Positions 1 to 8,395 of a stretch of 64,000 nucleotides of DNA are shown one piece after another. How positions within the stretch are numbered: the first letter of the stretch is position 1; each line of letters begins with the position of its first letter. The position numbers and the translations under genes were made by a program. The notes beneath the pieces were generated by a model. That model searched no databases and was not told the DNA's origin. It saw only the letters and a program-made list of their open reading frames with translations. The DNA is from DAISKN01 sp963716925 (lineage in GTDB: Bacteria > Acidobacteriota > Vicinamibacteria > Marinacidobacterales > SMYC01), in contig CAVQUX010000014.1 in NCBI GenBank assembly GCA_963716925.1, forward strand, positions 930,001-994,000. Reading direction: 5' to 3'.

Positions 1-405
1 TTGACGCTTCGCGGCCTCGATTCCATCCGCGCTCGTGGCGAGGACGAGATCGTCCGGATGCCGGCGGACCTCCTCCCGCACCGCGTCCATCTCCAGAAGT
101 GCGCGGCGGATCGATTCGAGCGGCGTGAGCTCGCGGGAATTGGGGTTCGACGCGAAGAACATGGCGCTCACCCTGCCTTCGCGCATGCGGGGAATGTCGA
201 CCTGGCCGTCTTTGTATCGCGTCCCCAGATCGATCCCCTCATCGAGTATGCGCTGGGTGGTATCGGCGTGGAGGTCGATGACCACCGCCCGATCGAGAAG
301 CCGCTCCACGCGGCCCTCATCGATTCCCCGCTGGCCGGCCTCGGAGAAAGCGGGGACGGTGAACGGAAGGAGGAGGAACGTAACGCGACCTATCCAGGGT
401 TTCAT
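1..405 (-). CDS. Membrane dipeptidase (peptidase M19), N-terminal part
   Basis: The first 135 residues of a protein running off the left edge. It opens with a signal peptide (hydrophobic stretch about residues 7-20). A segment at 41-48 then reads VVIDLHAD, the N-terminal zinc-binding H-x-D motif (His46, Asp48) of renal-dipeptidase-type M19 enzymes. It continues with a region typical of the family (DIPRMREGRVSAMFFA). Family members cleave dipeptides with a binuclear zinc centre, and the signal peptide suggests export. The catalytic C-terminal two thirds are outside the window, so activity cannot be judged. The start at 405 is the only ATG giving a complete signal peptide. Confidence 0.88.
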   Translation of the reverse strand, partial: MKPWIGRVTFLLLPFTVPAFSEAGQRGIDEGRVERLLDRAVVIDLHADTTQRILDEGIDLGTRYKDGQVDIPRMREGRVSAMFFASNPNSRELTPLESIRRALLEMDAVREEVRRHPDDLVLATSADGIEAAKRQ

Positions 406-518
406 GCGAGGCCTCCGGCGGAGAGGGTAGCGGTTCGAGCGCGCTGAGACAAGAACAGCAGGATCCAGCTCCGGCGGTCGAGCGAGCCGCCGCTTCGTGA
501 AGGAGCTCCGGGCGCCGA

Positions 519-1685
519 TCAAGAACGTGGCGGTGGATCGTCTCGACCGAGCTGGGAGAGAGCGAGCTCGATCTCTTCTCTCACCCGAGGGTCTCCCTCG
601 TCGCCGAGCCGCGACTCCAGGGGCGGCCGCGCGCTCGAGTCCCCGATCGCCCCGAGCGCCCAGGCCGCGTGGCCGCGGACCAGGGCCTCCTCGTGCCCCA
701 GGGCCTCGACGAGCGCCGGAATCCCTCGCGGGTCTCGCGCGTTTCCGAGCGCTATCGCCGCGTTTCGCAGGAAACCTCCGTAGCGCGCGCGTCGAATTGC
801 GCTCCCGCGCGTGGCTTCGAGGAACTCCTCCCGGCTCATCCGGAGAATGCCGGCGAGATCCATCGAAGCGAGGGGCTCCCGGGGGAGGAACGCCGGGACC
901 GCGCTCTTCACCGCGAAGCGGTTCCAGGGGCATACGTCCTGGCAGTCGTCGCAACCGTAGATACGATTCCCGACGAGCGGACGAAGATCGCGGGGAACGA
1001 ACCCCCGGAGCTCGATCGTCAGGTACGAGATGCAGAGGCGGCTGTCGACGACGTAGGGCTCGACGATCGCGCCCGTGGGGCAGGCCGACAGGCACCGCGT
1101 GCAGGTGCCGCAGCGGTTCGGCTCGGGGGAAGCGGGGGGAGGGGAAGCCAACCGCAGCGGAACCAGGATCTCGCCCAGAAAGAACCAGGAGCTTCCCTCA
1201 CGGGAGAGGAGATTCGAATGTTTGCCGACCCAGCCCAGTCCGGCGGCGGCGGCATAACTCTTCTCGAGGAGGGGACCGGTGTCGACGTAGATTCTCGTTT
1301 CGACCGAGCAACGGGCTTCGATGAACGCCGCCACCTCCTTCAGCTTCCCCTCGAGCACCCGGTGATAGTCCTCGCCCTGGGCGTAGCTCGAGATGACGCC
1401 GAACCCCGGCGGCGCGTGGACGGGAGCTCCCCGGTAGTAGCTCAATCCGCAGCAGACGAGGGTGAGGGTCCCTTCGAGGCTTCGGGAGGCGTCGGTGCGG
1501 CGCTCGGCGGCGCGCGCCATCCATGCCATCTCACCCTGGTAGCCCCGCCCCAGCCACTCCTTCAGAGGCTCGTCCGATTCGGGAAGCCGCGCGGGGGCGA
1601 AGCCGACCTTGTCGAAACCGACGGCCCTCGCCTTCCCGGCAATCGCCTCCCGGAGCCCGTCGGTCCTCCTGGAGTCCTCGGTCAT
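519..1685 (-). CDS. queG: Epoxyqueuosine reductase QueG
   Basis: Cobalamin-dependent iron-sulfur enzyme that reduces epoxyqueuosine to queuosine in tRNA, the last step of the pathway. It is 388 residues from the ATG at 1685; an in-frame upstream ATG at 1700 would add five. A DTGP segment near residue 135 holds the expected catalytic Asp. Two ferredoxin-type clusters follow: CGTCTRCLSAC at about 192-202, and a Cys at 218 with CDDCQDVC at about 245-252. The C-terminal 80 residues are HEAT-like repeats, as in longer QueG proteins. The queuosine theme recurs with tgt at 53.3-54.4 kb. It is divergent from the small gene at 1730, with only about 45 bp between. Confidence 0.96.
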   Translation of the reverse strand: MTEDSRRTDGLREAIAGKARAVGFDKVGFAPARLPESDEPLKEWLGRGYQGEMAWMARAAERRTDASRSLEGTLTLVCCGLSYYRGAPVHAPPGFGVISSYAQGEDYHRVLEGKLKEVAAFIEARCSVETRIYVDTGPLLEKSYAAAAGLGWVGKHSNLLSREGSSWFFLGEILVPLRLASPPPASPEPNRCGTCTRCLSACPTGAIVEPYVVDSRLCISYLTIELRGFVPRDLRPLVGNRIYGCDDCQDVCPWNRFAVKSAVPAFLPREPLASMDLAGILRMSREEFLEATRGSAIRRARYGGFLRNAAIALGNARDPRGIPALVEALGHEEALVRGHAAWALGAIGDSSARPPLESRLGDEGDPRVREEIELALSQLGRDDPPPRS

Positions 1686-1729
1686 GGCGGTTCGCCCCAA
1701 AGATATACAATAGCCGCGGACGTGAAATC

Positions 1730-1984
1730 GTGGAGACCCTGGACAGCGTCATCGCCACTCTGAACCACCTCGGGGTAGGGGCGCTCGACAAGATCGAGGC
1801 GGATCTCCGGGCGGTGCGGACGGAGCTCGAGCGGCGGGAGCTCCCGGAGCTGGTGGAGAAGCTCGACGCCTGCCATCTCGCGCTGACCCGGGGAGAGCTG
1901 CAGGAGTTCCGGCGGCTGCGAGAGACGATCGTGAGCCGTCTGGGGCATATTCGCGTCAAGACGGACCGAGTCGCGCCGCTTTGA
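1730..1984 (+). CDS. Small uncharacterised alpha-helical protein (84 aa)
   Basis: Not recognised. The 84-residue product is rich in Glu, Arg and Leu with heptad-like spacing (KIEADLRAVRTELERREL and onward), so a helical or coiled-coil fold is likely. It has no signal peptide or cysteine motif. The chosen start is the GTG at 1730, preceded by a good -10 hexamer TACAAT at 1706-1711. The leader would then be only about 12 nt and has no Shine-Dalgarno sequence. The stop codon overlaps the -35 box of the next gene, so the two are arranged head to tail but probably transcribed separately. Composition matches the neighbours. Confidence 0.6.
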   Translation: METLDSVIATLNHLGVGALDKIEADLRAVRTELERRELPELVEKLDACHLALTRGELQEFRRLRETIVSRLGHIRVKTDRVAPL

Positions 1985-2010
1985 CACCCCGCGCGGGTGC
2001 TTGTTATAGA
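1981..2010 (+). promoter_or_regulatory. Sigma70-type promoter for the 2032 gene
   Basis: TTGACA at 1981-1986 and TATAGA at 2005-2010 are separated by 18 bp. The -35 box overlaps the TGA stop of the upstream small gene (1982-1984). Expected transcription start is about 2017, giving a leader of about 15 nt before the ATG at 2032. It would drive the unknown gene and kbl. Confidence 0.6.
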
Positions 2011-2031
2011 AGTACTATCGAGAAGAACACC

Positions 2032-3141
2032 ATGGATCCCCTGCGTCCCGACCCCGACGTCTCGCTCTCGCTGCGGCCGGCTTCGGGCGAAGCCCACTCG
2101 GCGACCGCGGGAGAGCTCCTCCGCCATGGTCTTCTCTGCCAGCCGCTGATGGAGCGGCTGAACAATGGTCGAGACCAGGCGGCGTTCGAGTTCCTCTCTC
2201 GCGAGACCTCGCTCGAGGTCTTGAACGAATGCATCCGCCGCATTCCCGACCAGCAGATGACCGAGAACCTGGTCGAGCAGTTGTTCATGAAGGCCGCTCT
2301 CCTGTCGTCCGAGGCCTTCACGGGCATCGAAGAGATCCGGCGGGAGCTGAAGCTGTTCGTCAGCCGCAACGGGGGCCAGGAGGCGGCCGTCGCCCGGCTG
2401 CGCTACGACCGCCAGGTGGAGAAGCTCGGCCAGCACGTCTTCGCCCTAGGGCGGCGCCTCCATCAGCTCGAGCAGTTCATGGCGAACTGCCCGCTCAGCG
2501 GGAGCGGCGAGCAGCTTCGCGGGCGATACGGACAGCGGGTACGCGATCTCGCGGGCGACGTAAGGTTCATGAGGCAAGAGCTCTCGCGCTGGGTGCGTCG
2601 GTTCGTGCCCCTCAAACCGCAGAGCCGCTCCCGGGACTCGGTGGATCGGGAGTTCCTCGAAGGAAGGATCGACGCCGTTGTGGACGAGCTCGGTCTCCGC
2701 ATCCGCGAGATCCACGAGACCCTCTCGGCGTCGCTCTTCGAGCAGCTGGTGCTGTTCGATCCCGCCCTCACCCGGCAGCGGCTCTTCCAGCGGGACCTGG
2801 AGAACGTCCTCGACATCGGCCAGCTCCTCGACGTGCTCGCGAACCTCTTCGATCGGGTCAAGGAGTTCGACGAAGGGCGCCGGGCCGATCAGCTCCAGCG
2901 GGTGAAGACGCTCCTGCGGGACTTTCGGCCCGAGCAGTTCCTTTCGTTCTCCGGCGTCCGGGAGTCGGACCAGGCGCTGTTCCTGCAGTCGGTCGAAGCA
3001 CTCCTGGCGTACGAGCCGGCCGCGGGCAGCGCCCGCGGCGCCGGGAGCGAGGAAGATCCGATCAAGGTGTTCCTCCTCCTCACCGGCGACCTCGTCGCGA
3101 GCCTGAGGCGGCAGCAGCGCTCGCGGGATCAAAAGGTCTGA
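2032..3141 (+). CDS. Uncharacterised helical protein (369 aa) upstream of kbl
   Basis: Not recognised. The product is 369 residues, soluble, almost entirely charged and leucine-rich helix (for example residues 150-175 and 230-300), with no signal peptide, membrane segment or known catalytic motif. The ATG at 2032 is chosen because the reading frame upstream contains the promoter and no better start. The stop codon lies four bases before the kbl ATG, so the two are almost certainly co-transcribed. Its role could be structural or regulatory; nothing ties it to threonine catabolism beyond position. Confidence 0.75.
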   Translation: MDPLRPDPDVSLSLRPASGEAHSATAGELLRHGLLCQPLMERLNNGRDQAAFEFLSRETSLEVLNECIRRIPDQQMTENLVEQLFMKAALLSSEAFTGIEEIRRELKLFVSRNGGQEAAVARLRYDRQVEKLGQHVFALGRRLHQLEQFMANCPLSGSGEQLRGRYGQRVRDLAGDVRFMRQELSRWVRRFVPLKPQSRSRDSVDREFLEGRIDAVVDELGLRIREIHETLSASLFEQLVLFDPALTRQRLFQRDLENVLDIGQLLDVLANLFDRVKEFDEGRRADQLQRVKTLLRDFRPEQFLSFSGVRESDQALFLQSVEALLAYEPAAGSARGAGSEEDPIKVFLLLTGDLVASLRRQQRSRDQKV

Positions 3142-3145
3142 GATC

Positions 3146-4330
3146 ATGTTCGATCGAGCTCGAGACCTCTATCGTTCCACGCTGAAGGAAATCGAAGACG
3201 CGGGGCTCTACAAGAGCGAGCGGATCCTGCGCTCGCAACAGGGCGCCCGAATCGCCGTCGCCTCGGGAGAGGTCCTGAACTTCTGCGCCAACAACTACCT
3301 CGGCCTCTCGAGCGCGCCGGAGGTCCTGGAGGCGGCGCACCGGGGGCTCGACGCCCGCGGGTTCGGACTGTCCTCGGTGCGCTTCATCTGCGGGACCCAG
3401 GACATTCACAAGGAGCTCGAGGAGAAGATCTCGCGGTTTCTCGGAACCGAGGACACCATCCTTTACGGCTCCTGTTTCGACGCCAACGGAGGGCTCTTCG
3501 AGACGCTGCTCTCGGAAGAGGACGCAGTGGTGAGCGACGCCTTGAACCACGCGAGCATCATCGACGGAATCCGGCTGTCGAAGGCGAAGAGGTTCCGCTA
3601 TCAGAACCGGGATCTCGACGATCTGGAGAAGCAGCTGCGGGAGGCCTCGTCCTGCCGGCTTCGGTTGATTGCGACCGACGGGGTCTTCAGCATGGACGGG
3701 ACGTACGCGCCTCTCGACGGAATCTGCGAGCTCGCGGAGCGCTACCAGGCGATGGTGATGGTGGACGACTCCCACGCGACGGGCTTCGTCGGAGCGAGAG
3801 GCCGGGGGACGCCCGAGCTCTTCTCGGTCCGGGACCGGGTGGACATCGTCACCTCGACCATGGGCAAGGCCCTCGGCGGCGCCGCGGGCGGCTTCACCTC
3901 CGCCCGTAAAGAGATCGTGGATTTACTGAGGCAGCGCTCGCGGCCCTACCTCTTCTCCAACTCTCTCGCGCCCTCGATCGTTTCCGCCGCGAACCGCGTC
4001 CTGGATCTCCTCGAGACCACCTCCGAGCATCGCACCCGGCTCCTCGAGAACACCGCCCATTTCCGGACGGAGATGGCTTCGCGGGGATTCCAGATCGTCG
4101 AGGGGACCCACCCTATCGTACCCGTCATGCTCGGCGACGCGAGGCTCGCTTCGAACATGGCGAAGGACATGCTGGAGGAGGGCATCTACGTCGTGGGCTT
4201 CAGCTATCCGGTGGTTCCCAAGGGGCAGGCCCGAATCCGGGTGCAGCTCTCCGCCGCCCATTCCCGGGAGCAGGTGGACCGCGCTATCGAGGCCTTCACC
4301 CGCGTCGGGAAGAAGCACGGTGTGATCTAG
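3146..4330 (+). CDS. kbl: Glycine C-acetyltransferase (2-amino-3-ketobutyrate CoA ligase)
   Basis: PLP-dependent alpha-oxoamine synthase of 394 residues, the usual Kbl length. It interconverts 2-amino-3-oxobutyrate plus CoA with glycine plus acetyl-CoA in threonine breakdown. The N-terminal FCANNYLGL motif, the VDDSHATGF segment (about 206-214) and the PLP lysine in STMGKALGG (Lys241) are intact. A threonine dehydrogenase gene, the usual partner, is not in the window. Related KAS-family enzymes such as BioF share the fold, but the N-terminal region and length fit Kbl best. It follows the unknown 369-residue gene by four bases and probably shares its promoter. Confidence 0.94.
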   Translation: MFDRARDLYRSTLKEIEDAGLYKSERILRSQQGARIAVASGEVLNFCANNYLGLSSAPEVLEAAHRGLDARGFGLSSVRFICGTQDIHKELEEKISRFLGTEDTILYGSCFDANGGLFETLLSEEDAVVSDALNHASIIDGIRLSKAKRFRYQNRDLDDLEKQLREASSCRLRLIATDGVFSMDGTYAPLDGICELAERYQAMVMVDDSHATGFVGARGRGTPELFSVRDRVDIVTSTMGKALGGAAGGFTSARKEIVDLLRQRSRPYLFSNSLAPSIVSAANRVLDLLETTSEHRTRLLENTAHFRTEMASRGFQIVEGTHPIVPVMLGDARLASNMAKDMLEEGIYVVGFSYPVVPKGQARIRVQLSAAHSREQVDRAIEAFTRVGKKHGVI

Positions 4331-4333
4331 CCC

Positions 4334-4361
4334 AAAAAAAGGGGCCCGAGATGGGCCCCTT
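4334..4361 (-). terminator. Intrinsic terminator downstream of dnaK
   Basis: AAGGGGCCC (4339-4347) and GGGCCCCTT (4353-4361) form a 9-bp stem with a 5-nt loop. The A-run at 4334-4340 becomes a U-run after the hairpin on the minus strand, so it terminates dnaK. The same hairpin lies just after kbl but lacks U residues in that direction. Confidence 0.8.
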
Positions 4362-4384
4362 CGGGAGTCGTCGTTACCAGCGAA

Positions 4385-6277
4385 TCAATTGACTTCGGTG
4401 AACTCCGCGTCGACCACGTCCTCCCCGGCGTCGCCGGGTCCAGGGGCGGCTTCCTTCCCGGACGGCGTTTCGCCGCTCGCTTTCTTCTGGTACAGGACTT
4501 CCGCCATGCGGTGAGCCGCTTTGGTGAGATTCTCGGCGGCGATTCGGAAGCTCGCCGCGTCCTCGCTCTCGAGCGTCCGCTTCGCCCGCGCGAGAGCGTC
4601 CTCGATCTCCCCTACCAGTGAGGGGTCGAGCTCGGCGCGATTCTCGCTCAACGTGCGCTCGGTCGTGAAGACCGCATTGTCGAGCTGGTTCCTGGCCTCG
4701 ATCTCCTCACGCTTCTTCTTGTCGGAATCGCGATTCGACTCCGCTTCCTTCACCATGCGGTCGATCTCCGACTTGCTCAGACCGCTGGAGCTGGTGATGG
4801 TGACCTTCTGCTCCTTGCCCGTCGCGAGATCCTTGGCCGAGACGTTCACGATGCCGTTGGCATCGATGTCGAACGTGACCTCGATCTGCGGAACTCCCCG
4901 CGAAGCCGGGGGAATGCCCACGAGCTGAAACTGCCCGAGGGTCCGGTTGTCGCGGGCCATCTCCCGCTCGCCCTGGAGCACGTGGACGGAGACGGCCGTC
5001 TGGTTGTCGGCGGCCGTCGAGAACACCTCGCTCTTCCTCACGGGAATCGTGGTGTTGCGCTCGATGAGCCGGGTCGCGACTCCGCCGAGCGTCTCGATCC
5101 CGAGCGAGAGCGGGGTCACGTCCAGGAGCAGGACGTCCTTGACGTCTCCCTGGAGGACACCCGCCTGGATGGCGGCGCCGATTGCGACCACCTCGTCGGG
5201 GTTGACTCCCTTGTGGGGCTCTCGACCGAAGAGAGACTCGACGATCTGCTGGACTCTCGGGATCCGGGTCGAGCCTCCGACGAGGACCACCTCGTCGATG
5301 TCCTTGGACGAGACTCCGGCATCGCGCAGGGCCTGCCGGCAGGGCTCGAGGGTCTTCTCCAGGAGGTCGTCCACGAGCTTCTCGAACTGCGAGCGCGTGA
5401 GCTTCATCTGCAGGTGCTTGGGGCCGGAAGCATTCGCGGTCACGAACGGGAGGTTGATCTCGGTCTCGACCGAGCTCGAAAGCTCGATCTTGGCCCTCTC
5501 CGCCGCTTCCTTGAGCCGCTGGAGAGCCATCTTGTCCGTGGACAGATCGATGCCCTGGTCCTTCTTGAACTCCTGGATCATCCACTCGATGATCCGCTGG
5601 TCGAGGTCGTCGCCTCCGAGGTGGGTATCGCCGTTCGTGGCCTTCACCTCGATGACGCCGTCGCCGACCTCGAGAATCGAGACGTCGAACGTGCCCCCGC
5701 CGAAATCATAGACGGCGATGGTTTCTTCCTTCTTCTTGTCCAGGCCATAAGCGAGGGCCGCGGCCGTGGGCTCATTGATGATGCGAAGCACGTTGAGCCC
5801 CGCGATCTTGCCCGCGTCCTTGGTCGCCTGACGCTGGGCGTCGTTGAAGTAGGCGGGAACGGTGATGACCGCGTCGACGACTTTCTCGCCGAGATAGTCC
5901 TCGGCCGCCTGCTTGAGCTTCGATAGCACCACCGAGGAGATTTCCGGCGGGGAGTGAAGCTTTCCTCCGGCCTTGACGCGCACGTCGCCGCCGGGACCGG
6001 ACTCGACGGAGAACGGCACCATCGCGATCTCCTTCTTTACCTCGTCGAAGCGCCGTCCCATGAACCTCTTGATCGAGTAGATGGTGTTCTCGGGGTTGGT
6101 AATCGCCTGCCGGCGGGCCACCTGGCCCACGAGGCGCTGGCCGTCCTTGCCGAAGGCAACGACGCTCGGGGTCACCCGGTCGCCCTCCGAATTGACGATG
6201 ACCTCAGGCTCTCCGCTCTCCATGATGGAGACGACGGAGTTCGTAGTACCCAGGTCGATTCCGATTGCTTTCGCCAT
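4385..6277 (-). CDS. dnaK: Chaperone protein DnaK (Hsp70)
   Basis: ATP-dependent Hsp70 chaperone, 630 residues from the ATG at 6277. An AAGGAG Shine-Dalgarno sequence 11 nt upstream supports this start over the longer reading frame. The nucleotide-binding domain begins GIDLGTTNS and includes YDFGGGTFDVS. The interdomain linker DVLLLDVTPLSLG leads into the substrate-binding domain, helical lid and acidic C-terminal tail (ending EFTEVN). It has no grpE or dnaJ beside it, but the divergent gene at 6892 encodes a J-domain protein. Its own promoter and terminator make it monocistronic. Confidence 0.98.
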   Translation of the reverse strand: MAKAIGIDLGTTNSVVSIMESGEPEVIVNSEGDRVTPSVVAFGKDGQRLVGQVARRQAITNPENTIYSIKRFMGRRFDEVKKEIAMVPFSVESGPGGDVRVKAGGKLHSPPEISSVVLSKLKQAAEDYLGEKVVDAVITVPAYFNDAQRQATKDAGKIAGLNVLRIINEPTAAALAYGLDKKKEETIAVYDFGGGTFDVSILEVGDGVIEVKATNGDTHLGGDDLDQRIIEWMIQEFKKDQGIDLSTDKMALQRLKEAAERAKIELSSSVETEINLPFVTANASGPKHLQMKLTRSQFEKLVDDLLEKTLEPCRQALRDAGVSSKDIDEVVLVGGSTRIPRVQQIVESLFGREPHKGVNPDEVVAIGAAIQAGVLQGDVKDVLLLDVTPLSLGIETLGGVATRLIERNTTIPVRKSEVFSTAADNQTAVSVHVLQGEREMARDNRTLGQFQLVGIPPASRGVPQIEVTFDIDANGIVNVSAKDLATGKEQKVTITSSSGLSKSEIDRMVKEAESNRDSDKKKREEIEARNQLDNAVFTTERTLSENRAELDPSLVGEIEDALARAKRTLESEDAASFRIAAENLTKAAHRMAEVLYQKKASGETPSGKEAAPGPGDAGEDVVDAEFTEVN

Positions 6278-6339
6278 GTTTGTCGCCACTCCTTGTGTTG
6301 TCAAATGCTTAGCGCCGCACTTCTGCGACTTTCCCGGTC

Positions 6340-6368
6340 AATATACATCTTTTGGAACGACGAGTCAA
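6340..6368 (-). promoter_or_regulatory. Sigma70-type promoter of dnaK
   Basis: Read on the minus strand, TTGACT (6363-6368) and TATATT (6340-6345) are separated by 17 bp. The predicted start near 6333 gives a leader of about 55 nt. No CIRCE element (the HrcA operator) is visible. Confidence 0.65.
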
Positions 6369-6435
6369 GAAAAAACTTAGCGTTAGGTCATAAGAAAATA
6401 TGACTTAGATAAGATAATATTATTGCGACGGGAGC

Positions 6436-6449
6436 GTGTCTGGGGACAC
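6436..6449. repeat. Short palindrome GTGTC-TGGG-GACAC
   Basis: GTGTC (6436-6440) and GACAC (6445-6449) flank TGGG. From memory, motifs of this look occur near REP-associated sequences in other genomes. Only one copy was found here. Confidence 0.4.
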
Positions 6450-6560
6450 CGCTTCTTTAAAAAGGAGCGCTTGCTCGAAAGCGAGATCGCCGGGGGGCGA
6501 GTGACGTTTCAAACAAGGGCCAGTTCCGGCCGTGGCGATCCTTGCTCGAAAAGGCAGGTA

Positions 6561-6605
6561 CAAAAAAATATCCCCGGGAGGCGGTGCGGGGGGCACCTCC
6601 CGGGG
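6561..6605 (-). terminator. Strong GC hairpin followed by U-run on the minus strand
   Basis: CCCCGGGAGG (6572-6581) and CCTCCCGGGG (6596-6605) are perfect 10-bp arms, with an inner GGTGC/GCACC pairing. On the minus strand the stem is followed by TATTTTTTG (6570-6561), so it has the form of an intrinsic terminator. No minus-strand gene lies upstream of it, so it is either a relic or ends an unrecognised small RNA. Confidence 0.5.
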
Positions 6606-6891
6606 CTGGCGTCGAGATTGGGGAGCGACGCCAATGCGTTCTCGGTTATGTATAAGAGCAAGGTCTGTGCCATTTGTCACACGGAATTGCTGTTCTTTTG
6701 GATTCAGTCACTTACGCTCGACAGCCTGAGGAGTGAACTGGGGAACGATTCAAAAATGAAATCATTTCGCAGGAATTTCGTATTTAATAATGAAATGGGA
6801 TTTCAACGTAGAGAGAGATCGAGGGATCCTGATCGGCCGGCCCCGAATCCTGTTAACATTTCCTCATAACCCAGAACGCTGAATCCGGTCC

Positions 6892-8394
6892 ATGGGTCGG
6901 CCGCCTGAGGTCGTCCCGCCGTTCGCGCGCCTTTCCATCCTCGTGAACCAGCAAGTCGCCGAAGCCTTCAAGAAGCTCTACTTCACCAAGCGGACGGGTG
7001 TTTTGACCTGCGAGGCCGGTGCGGCCCGCCGCGCCGTCTATTTCAACTCGGGATTCGTCGTCGGCGCCCGTTCGAGCCTCGAAGCGGATCGGCTGGGCGA
7101 GGTGATGATGCGCTGCGGACGAATCACTCGAGCGCAATTCGAGGACGCCTCCCACTTCATCAAGAGCGGATGGAAGCTCGGTGAGATCCTGGCGGAGCTC
7201 AAGATCATCGGGGAGGAGGAGATCGAGCCGTTCGTCCGGCTGCAGCTTCTCGACATCGCCTGTACGCAGCTCATAACTCCCCCGAAGCGCCTCTCGTTCT
7301 CGAACCTGACGACGGTCGACAGCTACGTCGGGGCCCCGCTGTCCGTGGCCGACATCCTGATGGAGGCCGCCCGCCGGGCGCCCGCTCTCGACAAGGAGAT
7401 GGATTCCCTGCTGAGCGATGGACGCAAGCTGGGTTTTCCCAAGGACCCCTTGAAACGATTCCAGGACGTGAACCTGAAGCCCGAGGAAGCGTTCGTGCTC
7501 TCTCGCGTCGACGGGACCCAGACGGCGAAGGACATCTTCACCGTGAGTCCGCTCTCGGAGGAGATCACCGCGCGCACCCTCATCGGGCTGCTCAAGGCCG
7601 AGCTCATCGAGCCGGTGGGCGACGAGGCTTCGAAGGAGCCGAAGGAAAAGCCGCGCTCCGATCAGGGGTCGCCGGAGCCCGCGCCGGAGAAGCCGAGCGC
7701 CCCGAGCGGGGCCGACTTCGAGCGCGAGGAGGTCGAGAGACTCTTCCAGGAGTTCCCTTCGCGCAATCACTGGGAGGTCCTCGAGATCCCCCAGGGCTCG
7801 GGGCTCGACGAGATCCAGCAGGCCTTCTTTCGCGGGGCGAAGCGGTTCCATCCCGACCGCTTCCGGCGCATCCCCGCGCCCGATTTCCAGGAGAAGCTTT
7901 CGTACGTCTTCCGCCGGTTCACCGAAGCGAAGGAGATCCTCACCTCCTCGGCGCGCGCCGGATACGAAGCGCTCGCCGAGAAAGAAGGGCTCTACGAGGC
8001 CTCGAGGAGTTCCTCGATTCCCTCGCGGGGAGGCGGCGCCGGCCGCTCCGCGGGAGACGCGGCCGAGGCGACGTCGCTCTTTCGGCGCGCGCAGCAGGCG
8101 TTTCAGTCGTCGGACTTCTGGAACGCGATCCAGCTCTGCCACCAGGCCATCGACCAGGCTCCGGAGCGGGCGGAGATCTACCACCTGCTGGGGCTCGCGC
8201 TCTCGAAGAACCCCAAGTGGCGACAGGACGCGGAGAAGAATCTCCGCATCGCGACGAACCTGGATCCGTGGAAGGCCGACTACTTCGTGGCGCTCGGAAG
8301 CCTCTACCAGGAGGTCGGTCTGCACCTCAGGGCGAGAAAAGCCTTCGAGCAGGCGAAAGCGGTGGACCCGATGGCGAAGGTTCCCGAAGAATAG
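6892..8394 (+). CDS. DUF4388 / J-domain / TPR protein
   Basis: A 500-residue protein with three parts. Residues about 10-250 resemble DUF4388-type regulatory domains found in gliding and signalling proteins. After a Pro/Glu-rich linker, a J-like domain at about 285-365 carries the HPDRF motif (HPD is required to stimulate Hsp70 ATPase). Three TPR-like helices occupy about 385-495. It is divergent from dnaK, so it may be a specialised DnaK co-chaperone, but client and pathway are unknown. It is not a canonical DnaJ because the Gly/Phe and zinc-finger regions are absent. Its stop is one base from the convergent regulator gene. Confidence 0.82.
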   Translation: MGRPPEVVPPFARLSILVNQQVAEAFKKLYFTKRTGVLTCEAGAARRAVYFNSGFVVGARSSLEADRLGEVMMRCGRITRAQFEDASHFIKSGWKLGEILAELKIIGEEEIEPFVRLQLLDIACTQLITPPKRLSFSNLTTVDSYVGAPLSVADILMEAARRAPALDKEMDSLLSDGRKLGFPKDPLKRFQDVNLKPEEAFVLSRVDGTQTAKDIFTVSPLSEEITARTLIGLLKAELIEPVGDEASKEPKEKPRSDQGSPEPAPEKPSAPSGADFEREEVERLFQEFPSRNHWEVLEIPQGSGLDEIQQAFFRGAKRFHPDRFRRIPAPDFQEKLSYVFRRFTEAKEILTSSARAGYEALAEKEGLYEASRSSSIPSRGGGAGRSAGDAAEATSLFRRAQQAFQSSDFWNAIQLCHQAIDQAPERAEIYHLLGLALSKNPKWRQDAEKNLRIATNLDPWKADYFVALGSLYQEVGLHLRARKAFEQAKAVDPMAKVPEE

Positions 8395-8395
8395 C

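Larger units (their letters stand above)
6378..6891. other. AT-richer intergenic region between dnaK and the J-domain gene
   Basis: About 500 bp with lower GC than its surroundings and no convincing gene. It holds GTCATA/TATGAC arms at 6387-6404, the small palindrome at 6436-6449 and the strong hairpin at 6572-6605. A 37-codon frame starting at 6756 lacks a good ribosome binding site and was not called. The region may be a decayed mobile or repeat element. Confidence 0.5.

Noticed and set aside
6756..6869. 37-codon plus-strand frame in the dnaK-side intergenic region
   Set aside because: No good ribosome binding site, basic low-complexity product, and no terminator; insufficient to call.
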